The notes: generated by a model not told the origin, from the sequence alone. 22,611 nucleotides of DNA from an uncultured Lachnospiraceae bacterium (GCA_910588885.1 CAJUSQ010000036.1:1-22611), one strand, 5' to 3'. Positions 6,900 through 15,827 are shown, counted from the stretch's first letter. Numbers and translations: made by a program.

Positions 6900-8207
6900 T
6901 TACTGAAGCGACGCTTCCTGCAGCCGGTCAAATTCCGCCATACATTCCTCTACCGTCCCGCCGTTTAAAAGGTTCCGCACGATCAAACATGTGTTCCCCC
7001 ATTGTTCCACCTTCATTCCCGCATTAGACCCCAGGACATAAACATTTTCCTTGATCCGGTCATTCAAGGGCTGCAGGGCCGGGATACAGGCAACCTCCAC
7101 ATTTTTAGAAGGGGATATCACCTGATTGGTTTCCGAATACAGCTGCAGCGCTTCATCGGAAAGGATGATATCCAGCACCTTCACCGCATCCTCCTTGTGC
7201 TCTGCATCCGCCTGAATCCCGTACCCTGTCATAGATACCACAGGCATCGGCCCCCGTCTGCTGGGGAAACCGATCACTTTCAGATTAAAGCCCGGCTTTC
7301 CATAGGCGGTTTCCGAATTCGCGGCTCCCCAGTAAGCCATTACGATCGGCGTCTTCTGTGCCAGAAAATCCGGCCCTTCCCCTTCAATGGCTTCACTGGT
7401 ATAGGCTTTTTCGGCATCAATATATCCCCGGTCAATCAGTTCCTTCAGGAATTCAAATCCGGGCCGCATATAGTCGCTGTACTTACTTTCCCCGCTGTTT
7501 AAGGCATCAATTTCCGCCTGAGTATTTCCGCCGTTGTATAAATCGGCATATGCCTGGGCAAACACAAAATTCTCCAGCCACCAGCGATTCGCACCGATCG
7601 GATATTCGATTCCGTTTTCCTGAAACACCCGGCAGCATTCCAACAAATCCTCCGGTGTTTCCGGCAGCTCCAGCTGATATTTATCAAACAGGTCCTGATT
7701 GACAAACAAGCCATGGGCCACCACCTCCTGGGGAATTGCCACCAGCTTCCCGTCCACCGTATTGGCCATTCTCACCACATCCCGAAGATTCCCTGCGCTT
7801 TCCAGCCCGGACAAATCCATCAGGTTCCCTTCTGCCCCCAAAACCTGGATCGTATCCGGGTTCAGCAGATACAAGTCATCCATGCGGTTGCGCACCCGGT
7901 CCAGGGTCACATCGTCATAGGTTTTCTCCTGATAATTCTCCGCCGTATAGGTGCGATATTCCACCAGCAGATCCAACCGTTCCTCCGCAATGCTGATGGT
8001 CTTATCAAATGCACTCCTGGCCACATTCTGGGCATTCGGGTTTGTTTTCTCCATAGGCCCAAACAGGTTTACCACCTTTTGTTCCTCTTCCTCAAAGGTA
8101 ATCAGGTTCTTATCTTTCTCCTTTCCCTGACATCCTGCCAAAGTAAGGGCCGTTATTCCGGCCAGACACAACATTGCTGTTTTTTTCACAATCTTTCTAT
8201 GATTCAT
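6900..8207 (-). CDS. Extracellular solute-binding lipoprotein (family 1, sugar-type)
   Basis: A 435-residue binding protein resembling those of carbohydrate ABC importers. The signal peptide ends in the lipobox LTLAGC with lipidated Cys at 26. The mature part has features of this fold, such as DGKLVAIPQEVVAHGLFVNQDLFDKY, a WWLENFVFAQAYADLYNGG segment and a MTGYGIQADAEHKEDAVKVLD stretch near the C-terminus. ATG at 8207 lies 6 bases after the stop of the sensor kinase gene, with AAAGTGAG as a modest ribosome binding site spanning that stop. The two are therefore co-transcribed and probably translationally coupled. No ABC permease or ATPase gene is near. The likely role is ligand presentation to the sensor kinase rather than, or as well as, transport; that is inference from gene order. 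Confidence 0.85.
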   Translation of the reverse strand: MNHRKIVKKTAMLCLAGITALTLAGCQGKEKDKNLITFEEEEQKVVNLFGPMEKTNPNAQNVARSAFDKTISIAEERLDLLVEYRTYTAENYQEKTYDDVTLDRVRNRMDDLYLLNPDTIQVLGAEGNLMDLSGLESAGNLRDVVRMANTVDGKLVAIPQEVVAHGLFVNQDLFDKYQLELPETPEDLLECCRVFQENGIEYPIGANRWWLENFVFAQAYADLYNGGNTQAEIDALNSGESKYSDYMRPGFEFLKELIDRGYIDAEKAYTSEAIEGEGPDFLAQKTPIVMAYWGAANSETAYGKPGFNLKVIGFPSRRGPMPVVSMTGYGIQADAEHKEDAVKVLDIILSDEALQLYSETNQVISPSKNVEVACIPALQPLNDRIKENVYVLGSNAGMKVEQWGNTCLIVRNLLNGGTVEECMAEFDRLQEASLQ

Positions 8208-8213
8208 AAATTC

Positions 8214-10835
8214 TCACTTTCTTTCCGTTTCAACCTTACTGCTTTTTCTGAATTGGCTCAATACCTTCTTCAGCAGCTCCACATCTATGGGCTTCGACAA
8301 ATGAAGGTTCATACCGGCATCCAATGCCTCTTTCTCATCCTCCGCAAAGGCATTTGCCGTCATGGCAATAATGGGGATCGTCGCCGCATCCTCCCGTTCC
8401 AGATTCCGGATTGCCCTTGTTGCCTCGTAGCCGTTCATAACCGGCATCTGGACGTCCATTAAAATTGCATCAAATTCTCCCTCTTTTGCAGCGGCAAAGC
8501 GTTCCACTACCAGCTTGCCGTTTTCTGCCACCTCGCAGCCTGCCCCTTCTATCCTTAAAATCTCCGTCAAAATCTCCGCATTGATCTCATTGTCCTCAGC
8601 TGCCAGAAAATGCAGTCCCTCCAAGTCACTGCCCTCCCCGTCCAAGGGCGGTTCTTCCTTCCGGCCTTCCGCCTGCATCTCCAGAATCTTTTCTTTCAGG
8701 GAGGATACAAAGAACGGCTTTAACAATATGCCGGCCTTTCCTATTTGAAGTACTTCCTCTATTCCGATCTCATCACATTCCGCCAAAAACAGGAATGGTA
8801 CTTCCTCCGAAACCAGCTTCCGAATTTCTTTTGCAGCCGTAACACAATTCCAATCGGAATCTTTTCCCCCTTCTGTCTTCGTCAGACCCCGGACCATCAG
8901 AATCATTCCATAGTCATCCTGCTGCACCCCGGCCGCTCTGATCTTCTCCAAAGCTTCTTCCACATTATCGGCGCCGTCTACACGAACACCAGTTTCCTTC
9001 ATCAGGAGCCGGATATCCTCACCGGTTTCCGCATCACGGCTTAAGACCAGAATCCGGCTAATTCCGGCTTGTTCCCAAAATTGCTGATCCTGCCTGTCCT
9101 CCGGTATCCGAAATTCCAATTCCACCCGGAACAGGCTTCCCCGGTTCACTTCACTGGTTACATCTATGGTCCCGCCCATAAGCTCAACGATATTTTTTGT
9201 AATCGCCATGCCAAGGCCCGTTCCCTGCACCTTGTTGGTGGTGCTGTTCTCCGCTCTGGTAAAGGCGTCAAAAATAGTCTCCAAATACTCCGGCGTCATG
9301 CCGTAACCATCGTCCTCTACCTCAATCCGGATATGCTCATACTGGCTGGAATGCTGCTTTAATCCGATGATCCGAAACCAGATATTGCCTCCCTCCTGAG
9401 TATATTTCACCGCATTGGACAATAGGTTAATCAATACCTGGTTGATCCGCGTTTCATCGCCCATCAGGCATTCATGCCCAATCCCCGTTACCTCCAGGTG
9501 AAATTCCTGTTCCTTGTGCTTCGCCATGGGCCGGATAATCGCATCCACGGAAGAAACCAGTGCATTCAAGGTAAAGGGCTCATAATTTAAGACGACTTTT
9601 CCGCTTTCAATTTTGGAAACATCCAGTATATCGTTAATTAGGCTTAACAAATGCTGGCCGGAGGCCGTAATCTTCCGGGTATATTCCCGCACCTTCCCCG
9701 GATTTTCCGCATCCCTTGCAAGCAGGGTTGTAAATCCTAACACTGCATTCATGGGCGTCCGGATATCATGGGACATATTGGAAAGGAACATCGTCTTGGA
9801 ATTACTTGCAATCTGGGCAGCCTGGAGCGCTTCCGCCAGCTGCTGATTGTGGATTTCCCGCTCCCGCTCCCGTTCTTCCCGCACCTTGTTCTGCTGTCTC
9901 TGGTTCAAATAATACAGGCCGCAGCATAAAAAGAATGCAATTAACGTAACTGCAATGACAATTATAATATTCTGATTGACCGTACTGCCTTCCTGCTGGA
10001 TCCCCTCCACCGGCACATAGCCAATCAGGTATATCGTCCCCCCATTTACGGCCCACATATAATTCAAGGCGCTTTTTCCCCGGATATCATGGTAAAACAT
10101 AAGGTTCTGTCCGTTTTCCAGGCACATGGAAACCTCTTTTTGAAGCTCCTCTTCCATAATTTGATTGGCCCGGTAAAAATCCTCCAGATTCAAGTGCCCG
10201 GCATCCCGTTCTCCCATTCCCTTGGGCTTTAAAACCAGTCTTTCACTTTTTGCATCCATAATATAGAGCATTGCCCACCCGTCATAAAATCCGTTGGGAA
10301 GGGACTGCTCAAATGAGTCGTACACATATTCGATATAAAGCTCTCCAATCCTCTGTCCCTCTTTTTCCACCGGACATTTCATGGAATAAGCCCAGGTTCC
10401 CATAAAATTCAAATAAGACTGGGAAATCGGCAGGTCATTCACGGTCCCTCCAAAGGAAAAATCCAGTTCCTCCGGCGTAAACCGCTCCCCGGTATTGGAA
10501 ACCCCTTCTTCTTCCCCGTCCATAATCAGGGAGATCTTCACCATGGTCTGATTTGCTTTGTAGGTGCGGATAAATTCCCGGGGATTCTCAATCTCCGCCA
10601 GCTCCTGTGCCATCAGCTTCTGAAACTCCGCTTCCTTATCGAGAATCACCTCAATGCTGCCTTGCATCAAATCCAGACTTTCCGTCAGATTCTGAATAGC
10701 CGACTCCGACATCTCCACCGATATTTTATGTGCCACCAAAAACACAATCACTCCTAAGATACAAAATACGAATATAATAGAAAAAAGCAGAGGAAATTCT
10801 TTGTTCGCCCTGCTTCTATCCTGCTTCTGTTTCAT
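8214..10835 (-). CDS. Membrane hybrid sensor histidine kinase with degenerate and intact receiver domains
   Basis: An 873-residue hybrid kinase. Order: TM1 (about 14-36), extracytoplasmic sensor region (37-287), TM2 (about 288-310), charged linker helix, HisKA with phospho-accepting H356 in LSNMSHDIRTPMN, HATPase_c with N-box N474 (LLSNAVKYT), DDGYG (508-512) and GTGLG (538-542). Next comes a receiver-like domain (about 594-725) in which the phosphorylatable Asp is replaced (MILMVRGL, V648). Last is a normal receiver (741-865) with E747/D748, D794 in LMDVQMPVMNG, T826 and K848. There is no DNA-binding or HPt domain, so an unlinked phosphotransfer partner or regulator is needed. ATG at 10835 is preceded by GGGGGTG. 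The gene is first in an operon with the binding lipoprotein. Confidence 0.93.
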   Translation of the reverse strand: MKQKQDRSRANKEFPLLFSIIFVFCILGVIVFLVAHKISVEMSESAIQNLTESLDLMQGSIEVILDKEAEFQKLMAQELAEIENPREFIRTYKANQTMVKISLIMDGEEEGVSNTGERFTPEELDFSFGGTVNDLPISQSYLNFMGTWAYSMKCPVEKEGQRIGELYIEYVYDSFEQSLPNGFYDGWAMLYIMDAKSERLVLKPKGMGERDAGHLNLEDFYRANQIMEEELQKEVSMCLENGQNLMFYHDIRGKSALNYMWAVNGGTIYLIGYVPVEGIQQEGSTVNQNIIIVIAVTLIAFFLCCGLYYLNQRQQNKVREEREREREIHNQQLAEALQAAQIASNSKTMFLSNMSHDIRTPMNAVLGFTTLLARDAENPGKVREYTRKITASGQHLLSLINDILDVSKIESGKVVLNYEPFTLNALVSSVDAIIRPMAKHKEQEFHLEVTGIGHECLMGDETRINQVLINLLSNAVKYTQEGGNIWFRIIGLKQHSSQYEHIRIEVEDDGYGMTPEYLETIFDAFTRAENSTTNKVQGTGLGMAITKNIVELMGGTIDVTSEVNRGSLFRVELEFRIPEDRQDQQFWEQAGISRILVLSRDAETGEDIRLLMKETGVRVDGADNVEEALEKIRAAGVQQDDYGMILMVRGLTKTEGGKDSDWNCVTAAKEIRKLVSEEVPFLFLAECDEIGIEEVLQIGKAGILLKPFFVSSLKEKILEMQAEGRKEEPPLDGEGSDLEGLHFLAAEDNEINAEILTEILRIEGAGCEVAENGKLVVERFAAAKEGEFDAILMDVQMPVMNGYEATRAIRNLEREDAATIPIIAMTANAFAEDEKEALDAGMNLHLSKPIDVELLKKVLSQFRKSSKVETERK

Positions 10836-10918
10836 CTCTACACCCCCGTCTGCTGCCTTGGGCCTTCCTATTATAACCTTTTGCTGCTCCTCGCCTGCAT
10901 ATGCGAAATACTATAGCA

Positions 10919-10948
10919 ATTATACTCCAATTGTTATTTTCCCGTCAA
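10919..10948 (-). promoter_or_regulatory. Strong sigma-A-type promoter of the sensor kinase operon
   Basis: On minus, TTGACG (10948-10943; 5/6) and TATAAT (10924-10919; 6/6) are separated by 18 bases. Transcription would start near 10912, about 77 bases before the kinase ATG at 10835. Confidence 0.75.
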
Positions 10949-10988
10949 TACGATTTGCGAAAATTGAGGGCCCGGTGCAATCGGCCGG

Positions 10989-12260
10989 TTATTCCGCGGT
11001 CATGATCCGGATAATCGTCTTATCCGTCTCCCGCATTCCCAGGCTGGCCAGCTCTCCCACATTCCGGATAGTATTTTCCACGCCTTTTTGGACAATGCCG
11101 TCTCCCCCATAAAACTGCATATTCTTTTTCTGCATCTGTACCCCTAACAGCCCGGCCTCTACCGCGGAAGCAATCTTCGCGGCACAACTGGCCTTTGCCC
11201 CGTCACAGACTACGCCGGAATTGATAGCCAATGCGTTTACTATGACATGGGAAATCTCTTTTGTATGCCCGCCATACAGGTAGGAAATGCCCGCGCCGGC
11301 CCCGCATCCCGCACTGATGGCCCCGCAATAGGCCGAAAGCCTTCCGATGCCCGTTTTCAGATGAATAGTGACAAGGTTAGACACAACTAACGCCCGCAGC
11401 AGGGTTTCCCTGGAAACGGAAATCTCTTTTGCATACACAATCACAGGCAGGGAAGCGGTCATTCCCTGGTTTCCGCTGCCGGAATTGATGACCACCGGAA
11501 GCTCACAGCCGTTCATTCTTGCATCCGAACCGGCGGCAGCCATGGCTTTTGCCCGGTTATGTACGCTGTTTCCGTAAAACTCCATCAGGACTTTTCCGAT
11601 CTGCGCACCCCATTCTCCCCGCATCCCCTCTTCGGCGATGGCCGTATTACAGGAAATCTGGCGTTCCAGCACTTCTTCCACCCTTGCAATCTCCACGCAG
11701 TCCGCAAATTCCACAATCCGTTCCACGGAAAGGAGCCCCCGGTCCGTCCGGTAGGACTGCTTCTGCTCGGTATACGGCTTTTTCAGCAAAACCTCTTCGT
11801 CCTTCTTCAGGCAGACCACATTGGTATGGTATCCCGCAATCCGGGCAAATCCCGTATGCCCCTCCGCTTCCGCTTTTATCTGGATATCAAAAATATACCC
11901 GCTGTCGGATTCATTGACCTTGACCGGAACCCGCTCCTGCATTTCCTTGATTTCTTCTTTCTGGGCTTCGGTCATATGAGCCAGGATTTCCAGCTCCTGC
12001 CGGGGATCCCCGGCTACAATCCCTGCGCACACTGCCGCCCGGATGCCCCGCTGGCCCCCGGTACAGGGAACAACCACGCTTTTCACGTTTTTAATGATGT
12101 TGGCGCTGGCCCATACCTCCACCGACTCTGGCTTCCGCCCCAAAGCATCTGCCGCAAGAGCGGCCCCGTAGGCAATGGCAATCGGTTCCGTACACCCCAT
12201 GGCAAGAACCAGCTCTTCCTGCAAAATCTTCACGTACTCCTCATAAATCTTCTGTTCCAT
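10989..12260 (-). CDS. cyuA: L-cysteine desulfidase family protein (CyuA/YhaM, UPF0597)
   Basis: A 423-residue cytoplasmic enzyme of the family of archaeal L-cysteine desulfidase and enteric CyuA/YhaM, which use an iron-sulfur cluster to split L-cysteine into pyruvate, ammonia and sulfide. Hallmarks are LAMGCTEPIAIAYGAALA (19-36, C23), VVPCTGGQRG (63-72), INSGSGNQGMTASLPVI (258-274) and YCGAISAGCGAGAG (311-324). C23, C312 and C319 match the positions expected for cluster ligands, the last two being seven apart; C252 and C352 are further candidates. The ATG at 12260 has GGAGAAGG just upstream; an in-frame ATG 66 bases earlier would add an Arg-rich, non-conserved leader and is rejected. It could act on serine instead of cysteine. 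It seems to be transcribed alone. Confidence 0.88.
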   Translation of the reverse strand: MEQKIYEEYVKILQEELVLAMGCTEPIAIAYGAALAADALGRKPESVEVWASANIIKNVKSVVVPCTGGQRGIRAAVCAGIVAGDPRQELEILAHMTEAQKEEIKEMQERVPVKVNESDSGYIFDIQIKAEAEGHTGFARIAGYHTNVVCLKKDEEVLLKKPYTEQKQSYRTDRGLLSVERIVEFADCVEIARVEEVLERQISCNTAIAEEGMRGEWGAQIGKVLMEFYGNSVHNRAKAMAAAGSDARMNGCELPVVINSGSGNQGMTASLPVIVYAKEISVSRETLLRALVVSNLVTIHLKTGIGRLSAYCGAISAGCGAGAGISYLYGGHTKEISHVIVNALAINSGVVCDGAKASCAAKIASAVEAGLLGVQMQKKNMQFYGGDGIVQKGVENTIRNVGELASLGMRETDKTIIRIMTAE

Positions 12261-12359
12261 GTTCCTTCTCCTTCTTAATAGTGTATGGGCTACACGGCGG
12301 TTTTGACACTCCCATGTACCCGCCAACAGGGCAAATCCGTGCTTTGCACCAAAAGGCTA

Positions 12360-12386
12360 TCCGTACCCTGCATCCAATTCCGTACC
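12360..12386. repeat. Short direct repeat upstream of cyuA
   Basis: TCCGTACC occurs at 12360-12367 and again at 12379-12386, a 19-base period, in the 130-base gap between the penicillin-binding protein gene and cyuA. The spacing would suit an operator, but no promoter could be placed with confidence in this gap. Confidence 0.3.
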
Positions 12387-12390
12387 TTAA

Positions 12391-14229
12391 TTACTGCTGG
12401 TAATAGGGCAGGATTTCCGCCAGAATTTCCCCTGCCAGCTCCGCCGCATAACGGCTTTGGGCCTGGTCTTTTAAATTAGGCTTTAAAATCACGACGTAGA
12501 TCAACAATTCAGGGTCTTCTGCCGGGGTACAGCCCAGAAAGGAAATCACATAATCGCCGCTGTCCCTGGGCTGCATCTGGGCCGTTCCGGTCTTTCCCCC
12601 AACGGTGTACCCCGGAACCTTTGCATACGCCCCGGTTCCCTCCTCTACGGTGCGGTACAGGCAGCGCCGGATCGTCTCACTGGTTTTTTCGGAAACGGTC
12701 CGGGTTAGCAGCACCGGAGAAAGCTGCTTTACCACGTCCCCGTTTTCATCTAAAATCTTCTGCACCAGCCGGGGCCGGTAATAAGATCCGCCGTTTACCA
12801 GAGACCCGTAAGCGGCGGCCATCTGTATCATCGTGACGCTGAAATTCTGCCCGAATCCATTGGTTGCCAACGTAAGCTCATCCATCCGTTCCTCGGAATA
12901 GAGCAGGGTATCCGTTTTCGCCTCTCCCGGAAGGTCAATCCCCGTTTTGGAACCCAGCTGGAAGATTGACTGATATTTCACAAAGGCTTCCTTCCCGGTC
13001 TGAAGGGCCATATCCACCAGGGCGCTGTTGCAGGAAGCCATGATCGCTTCTTCCAGGGTGACGTTCCCATGCACCGCCCCGTTGGCACACCCGATGGGAT
13101 AATTCCCCACTACCTTTGTCCCCGTACATTCATAGGAATCCCCGTCCCTGACCCTGCCGCAGTCCAGTCCTACCGCCGCGGTCAGAAGCTTTGCGGTAGA
13201 ACCCGGTTCAAAGGCATAGCCGATACAGAAATTCTGCCAGATCCGGTTTTGCTCCCGGGCAACCTCTTCTTCGCTCATTGCGGCAAGGGCCTCTTCCTTC
13301 TGATAAGCCGACAAATCCCGGGGATTGTTTAAATCATATCCGGTACCGTCCGCCATGGCAAGCACGCTGCCGTCCTTCACGTTCAGGATCAGCACGCCCA
13401 TATTTTCACTCCCCGGCCCCTCCCGGAATTCGTCCCGGTGAAGCTCGGTAAACTCCGCGATTTTCCGTTCCACCGTGGTCTGCAAAAAGAGATCCAACGT
13501 CGTCACCAGGCTGCTTCCGTTCTTTGCATCCCTGACGGTTTCCTCAAATATCCCGTCCCCATTCAGAAAACGGAACTTTCGGCCGTCCTGTCCGTTTAAA
13601 GCATCGTTGTAAAAGTCCTCCAAGCCCCCGATGCCCACATCCCCGGAAGCCGTGAATCCCAACACTTTACAGGCCAGGGAATCAAAGGGGTAAGAGCGGA
13701 CATACTCTTTCTCAAACCATACGCCTGTCACGTCCGGATTGACCTTTTTCCCTTTCTTCGGCCCTTCCTGATACACCTCTGCCCGGAACGCTTCAAATGC
13801 TTCTACCTGCTCTTTGGAAAGCCCCTTTGCAAGCACGCAGTATTGGCTGTCGGGCCGTTCCCTGACGGCGCTTAGCACCTCCTCCTCTGTCACCTCCAAA
13901 AAACAGGCGGCCAGCGCTTCTGCGGTAGGCTCAAGGCATTGTTCCTTCTGGTTCAGCTGCCTGCAGTCCAGAATCAGATGATAGGTATCCCAGCTGTATG
14001 CCAGCACCGTCCCGTCTGCCGCTAAAATCTCACCCCTTCGGTAAGGGATTCGTTCACTGCCTCCGCTCTGCTGCGTCAGAATCTTCTTCTCATAGCCGCT
14101 CCCTTCGGCTTTTACAAGGTATGCCATCCGGATCGTAAGACCCAGCAGGCTTCCTGCAATGATCAGGAATACTACGACCAGCTTCTTTTTCATGTAACGT
14201 AAAATTTGTTTTTCCCGCTTCCGTTCCAT
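12391..14229 (-). CDS. Class B penicillin-binding protein (PBP2/SpoVD-like transpeptidase)
   Basis: A 612-residue peptidoglycan D,D-transpeptidase. One N-terminal membrane anchor (about 14-38) is followed by the dimerisation/pedestal region starting RIPYRRGEILAADGTVLA (60-77) and a penicillin-binding domain. The active-site motifs are complete: S344-T-A-K347 within EPGSTAKLL, S399-C-N401, and K546-T-G548 within GGKTGTAQ. No PASTA domain follows, so it is shorter than Bacillus SpoVD and closer to FtsI/PBP2-type proteins. Whether it serves division or spore cortex synthesis cannot be told. ATG at 14229 is chosen since GAGGAA precedes it; an in-frame ATG at 14319 would place the start inside a hairpin and adds non-conserved residues. 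Upstream lies galU, 181 bases away. Confidence 0.92.
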   Translation of the reverse strand: MERKREKQILRYMKKKLVVVFLIIAGSLLGLTIRMAYLVKAEGSGYEKKILTQQSGGSERIPYRRGEILAADGTVLAYSWDTYHLILDCRQLNQKEQCLEPTAEALAACFLEVTEEEVLSAVRERPDSQYCVLAKGLSKEQVEAFEAFRAEVYQEGPKKGKKVNPDVTGVWFEKEYVRSYPFDSLACKVLGFTASGDVGIGGLEDFYNDALNGQDGRKFRFLNGDGIFEETVRDAKNGSSLVTTLDLFLQTTVERKIAEFTELHRDEFREGPGSENMGVLILNVKDGSVLAMADGTGYDLNNPRDLSAYQKEEALAAMSEEEVAREQNRIWQNFCIGYAFEPGSTAKLLTAAVGLDCGRVRDGDSYECTGTKVVGNYPIGCANGAVHGNVTLEEAIMASCNSALVDMALQTGKEAFVKYQSIFQLGSKTGIDLPGEAKTDTLLYSEERMDELTLATNGFGQNFSVTMIQMAAAYGSLVNGGSYYRPRLVQKILDENGDVVKQLSPVLLTRTVSEKTSETIRRCLYRTVEEGTGAYAKVPGYTVGGKTGTAQMQPRDSGDYVISFLGCTPAEDPELLIYVVILKPNLKDQAQSRYAAELAGEILAEILPYYQQ

Positions 14230-14285
14230 ACCGTTCCTCACTTTACAGACAGCTCCGGCCATAAACCGGGGCCAGGATGAAATTC

Positions 14286-14324
14286 GCCCAATATCCGCAC
14301 TTATATGGATATTGGGCATTTTTT
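14286..14324 (+). terminator. Perfect hairpin followed by T-run on plus, upstream of the PBP gene
   Basis: GCCCAATATCC (14286-14296) and GGATATTGGGC (14307-14317) form a perfect 11-bp stem with a ten-base loop; ATTTTTT follows on plus (14318-14324). It has the form of an intrinsic terminator pointing right, yet all neighbouring genes run left. It may terminate antisense transcripts or work weakly in both directions, ending galU messages on minus, where only GAATTTC follows. Confidence 0.55.
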
Positions 14325-14410
14325 ACACTGATTCCTTTGTGGCTTTGTCTGTACGGCAAAAACGGCTTTTGGCCGGATTCTTCCGCAGGCTTTCTCTTTC
14401 GTTGTTTCCG

Positions 14411-15301
14411 TTATTCGTATTCCAGCATCTGTTCCATATTTTCATGAAGGGCATCCAGATACGCCTTCATCTCTTCCCGGATCTCCGGATTCCGCAGGGC
14501 AAATTCAATATTGGCCTGGATAAATCCGGCCTTGGTGCCCACATCGTAGCGATGGCCTTTAAAATCATAGGCATACATGGCCTGTTCCTTCGCCAGACGC
14601 TTCAAGGCATCGGTCAACTGGATCTCCCCGCCCTTCCCGGCATCCTGGGTTTCCAGAAATTCAAAGATCTCAGGGGTAATAATATAGCGGCCCAATACGG
14701 CCACATTGGAAGGGGCATCCTCCAGCTCCGGCTTTTCTACCATGTCCCTTACCTTATATACCCGGTCATCCACCTGCTTCCCGTCAATGATACCGTATTT
14801 ATTTACTACCTCATGGGCCACGGTCTGTACTCCCAGAATGGAGGTCCGGTATTCGTGGAAAATATCCAGCATTTGCTTTAAGCAAGGGGTCCTGGCTACC
14901 ACCACGTCATCCCCCAGCAGCACCGCAAAGGGCTCATTCCCGATAAAATGCTTGGCCGCCAGTATCGCATGGCCTAACCCCCTCGGTTCCTTCTGCCGTA
15001 TGTAATGGATATTTGCCATTTCCGAAATATCCTTAACCATCTCCAGCATTTCCTGCTTTCCGCTGCGCTCCAATTCCAGCTCCAATTCAATCGAACGGTC
15101 AAAATGGTCTTCAATCGAACGTTTGTTCCTCCCCGTTACTACAATAATATCCCGGATCCCCGCCGCAACCGCTTCTTCGATAATATACTGGATCGTGGGC
15201 TTGTCCACAAGGGGAAGCATCTCCTTGGGCTGTGCTTTCGTGGCCGGCAGGAACCTGGTCCCAAGGCCCGCTGCCGGAATAATTGCCTTTCTTACTCGCA
15301 T
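14411..15301 (-). CDS. galU: UTP--glucose-1-phosphate uridylyltransferase
   Basis: The 296-residue enzyme makes UDP-glucose from UTP and glucose-1-phosphate, feeding cell-wall and capsule glycan synthesis. The nucleotide-binding signature AAGLGTRFLPATKAQPKEMLP (10-30) is intact, as are DKPTIQYIIEEAVAAGI, the VLLGDDVV metal-site segment (about 137-144), VEKP near 196 and the C-terminal YDVGTKAGFIQANIEFAL. Length is typical of bacterial GalU. ATG at 15301 is preceded by GAGGAGG at ideal spacing. DUF1934 ends 58 bases upstream on the same strand, so murI, DUF1934 and galU may form one transcript, although the gap leaves room for an unseen promoter. Confidence 0.96.
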   Translation of the reverse strand: MRVRKAIIPAAGLGTRFLPATKAQPKEMLPLVDKPTIQYIIEEAVAAGIRDIIVVTGRNKRSIEDHFDRSIELELELERSGKQEMLEMVKDISEMANIHYIRQKEPRGLGHAILAAKHFIGNEPFAVLLGDDVVVARTPCLKQMLDIFHEYRTSILGVQTVAHEVVNKYGIIDGKQVDDRVYKVRDMVEKPELEDAPSNVAVLGRYIITPEIFEFLETQDAGKGGEIQLTDALKRLAKEQAMYAYDFKGHRYDVGTKAGFIQANIEFALRNPEIREEMKAYLDALHENMEQMLEYE

Positions 15302-15359
15302 CTAAATCCTCCTCACTCATCGGAATTCTGTTTTACCTGAACCGGAGTTCTTTCGTATT

Positions 15360-15812
15360 TTATGACAAGCGAAAATCTTTCGCATTTTTGGCTTTTATAT
15401 TCATGGTAATATTGCAGTTGGCCAGAAACTCGTAATTGATTTCCAAATCGTAATTCACGGAAACATCAATATTTTCTTCGGTTTCCGCAATCTTCACCTG
15501 TTTGGCGTCGATCCCGATCAGCAGGCTTCCAAAGGGAGTATAGTAATATGTTACGTTCTTTTTATTTTTTTCAAATATCATATGGACATTGGATACGCCC
15601 TTTTTCGTAATATCCAGGCAATCTTCCGCAATCTTGATCACATTTTTGGTGGTACCCTCGAAGCCTTCCATTACCTCGTCATACAGCACATAATGTTTGT
15701 CGTTTTTCTTATAGTAATCGCCGGGGGTAATCACTTCCACCGGTTCCCCGACTCCATCCTCTTCGGCGGAAAACTGCAGGCCGCTGATGCTTAACAAAAT
15801 ATCCTTTGTCAT
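15360..15812 (-). CDS. DUF1934 domain protein
   Basis: A 150-residue cytoplasmic protein with the pattern of DUF1934 (YwiB-like), a small beta-barrel family common in Firmicutes and of no established function. The sequence alternates strands typical of the family: LLSISGLQF near the start, KHYVLYDEVMEG in the middle, YYTPFGSLLIGI and a C-terminal DVSVNYDLEINYEFLANCNITMNI. Length is normal. ATG at 15812 follows GAGGAGAGG. The gene starts 15 bases after the stop of murI, so the two are almost certainly in one operon. Confidence 0.82.
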   Translation of the reverse strand: MTKDILLSISGLQFSAEEDGVGEPVEVITPGDYYKKNDKHYVLYDEVMEGFEGTTKNVIKIAEDCLDITKKGVSNVHMIFEKNKKNVTYYYTPFGSLLIGIDAKQVKIAETEENIDVSVNYDLEINYEFLANCNITMNIKAKNAKDFRLS

Positions 15813-15827
15813 ATTCCTCTCCTCACA

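Noticed and set aside
12261..12326. 22-codon extension of the cysteine desulfidase
   Set aside because: The added residues are Arg-rich and unlike the family; ATG 12260 has a good ribosome binding site and begins the conserved protein.
14230..14319. 30-codon N-terminal extension of the penicillin-binding protein
   Set aside because: It begins inside the 14286-14317 hairpin and has no ribosome binding site; ATG 14229 follows GAGGAA.
14353..14374. Small CGGC/GCCG stem followed by TTTTT on minus after galU
   Set aside because: The stem is only four to five pairs; too weak to call as a galU terminator.
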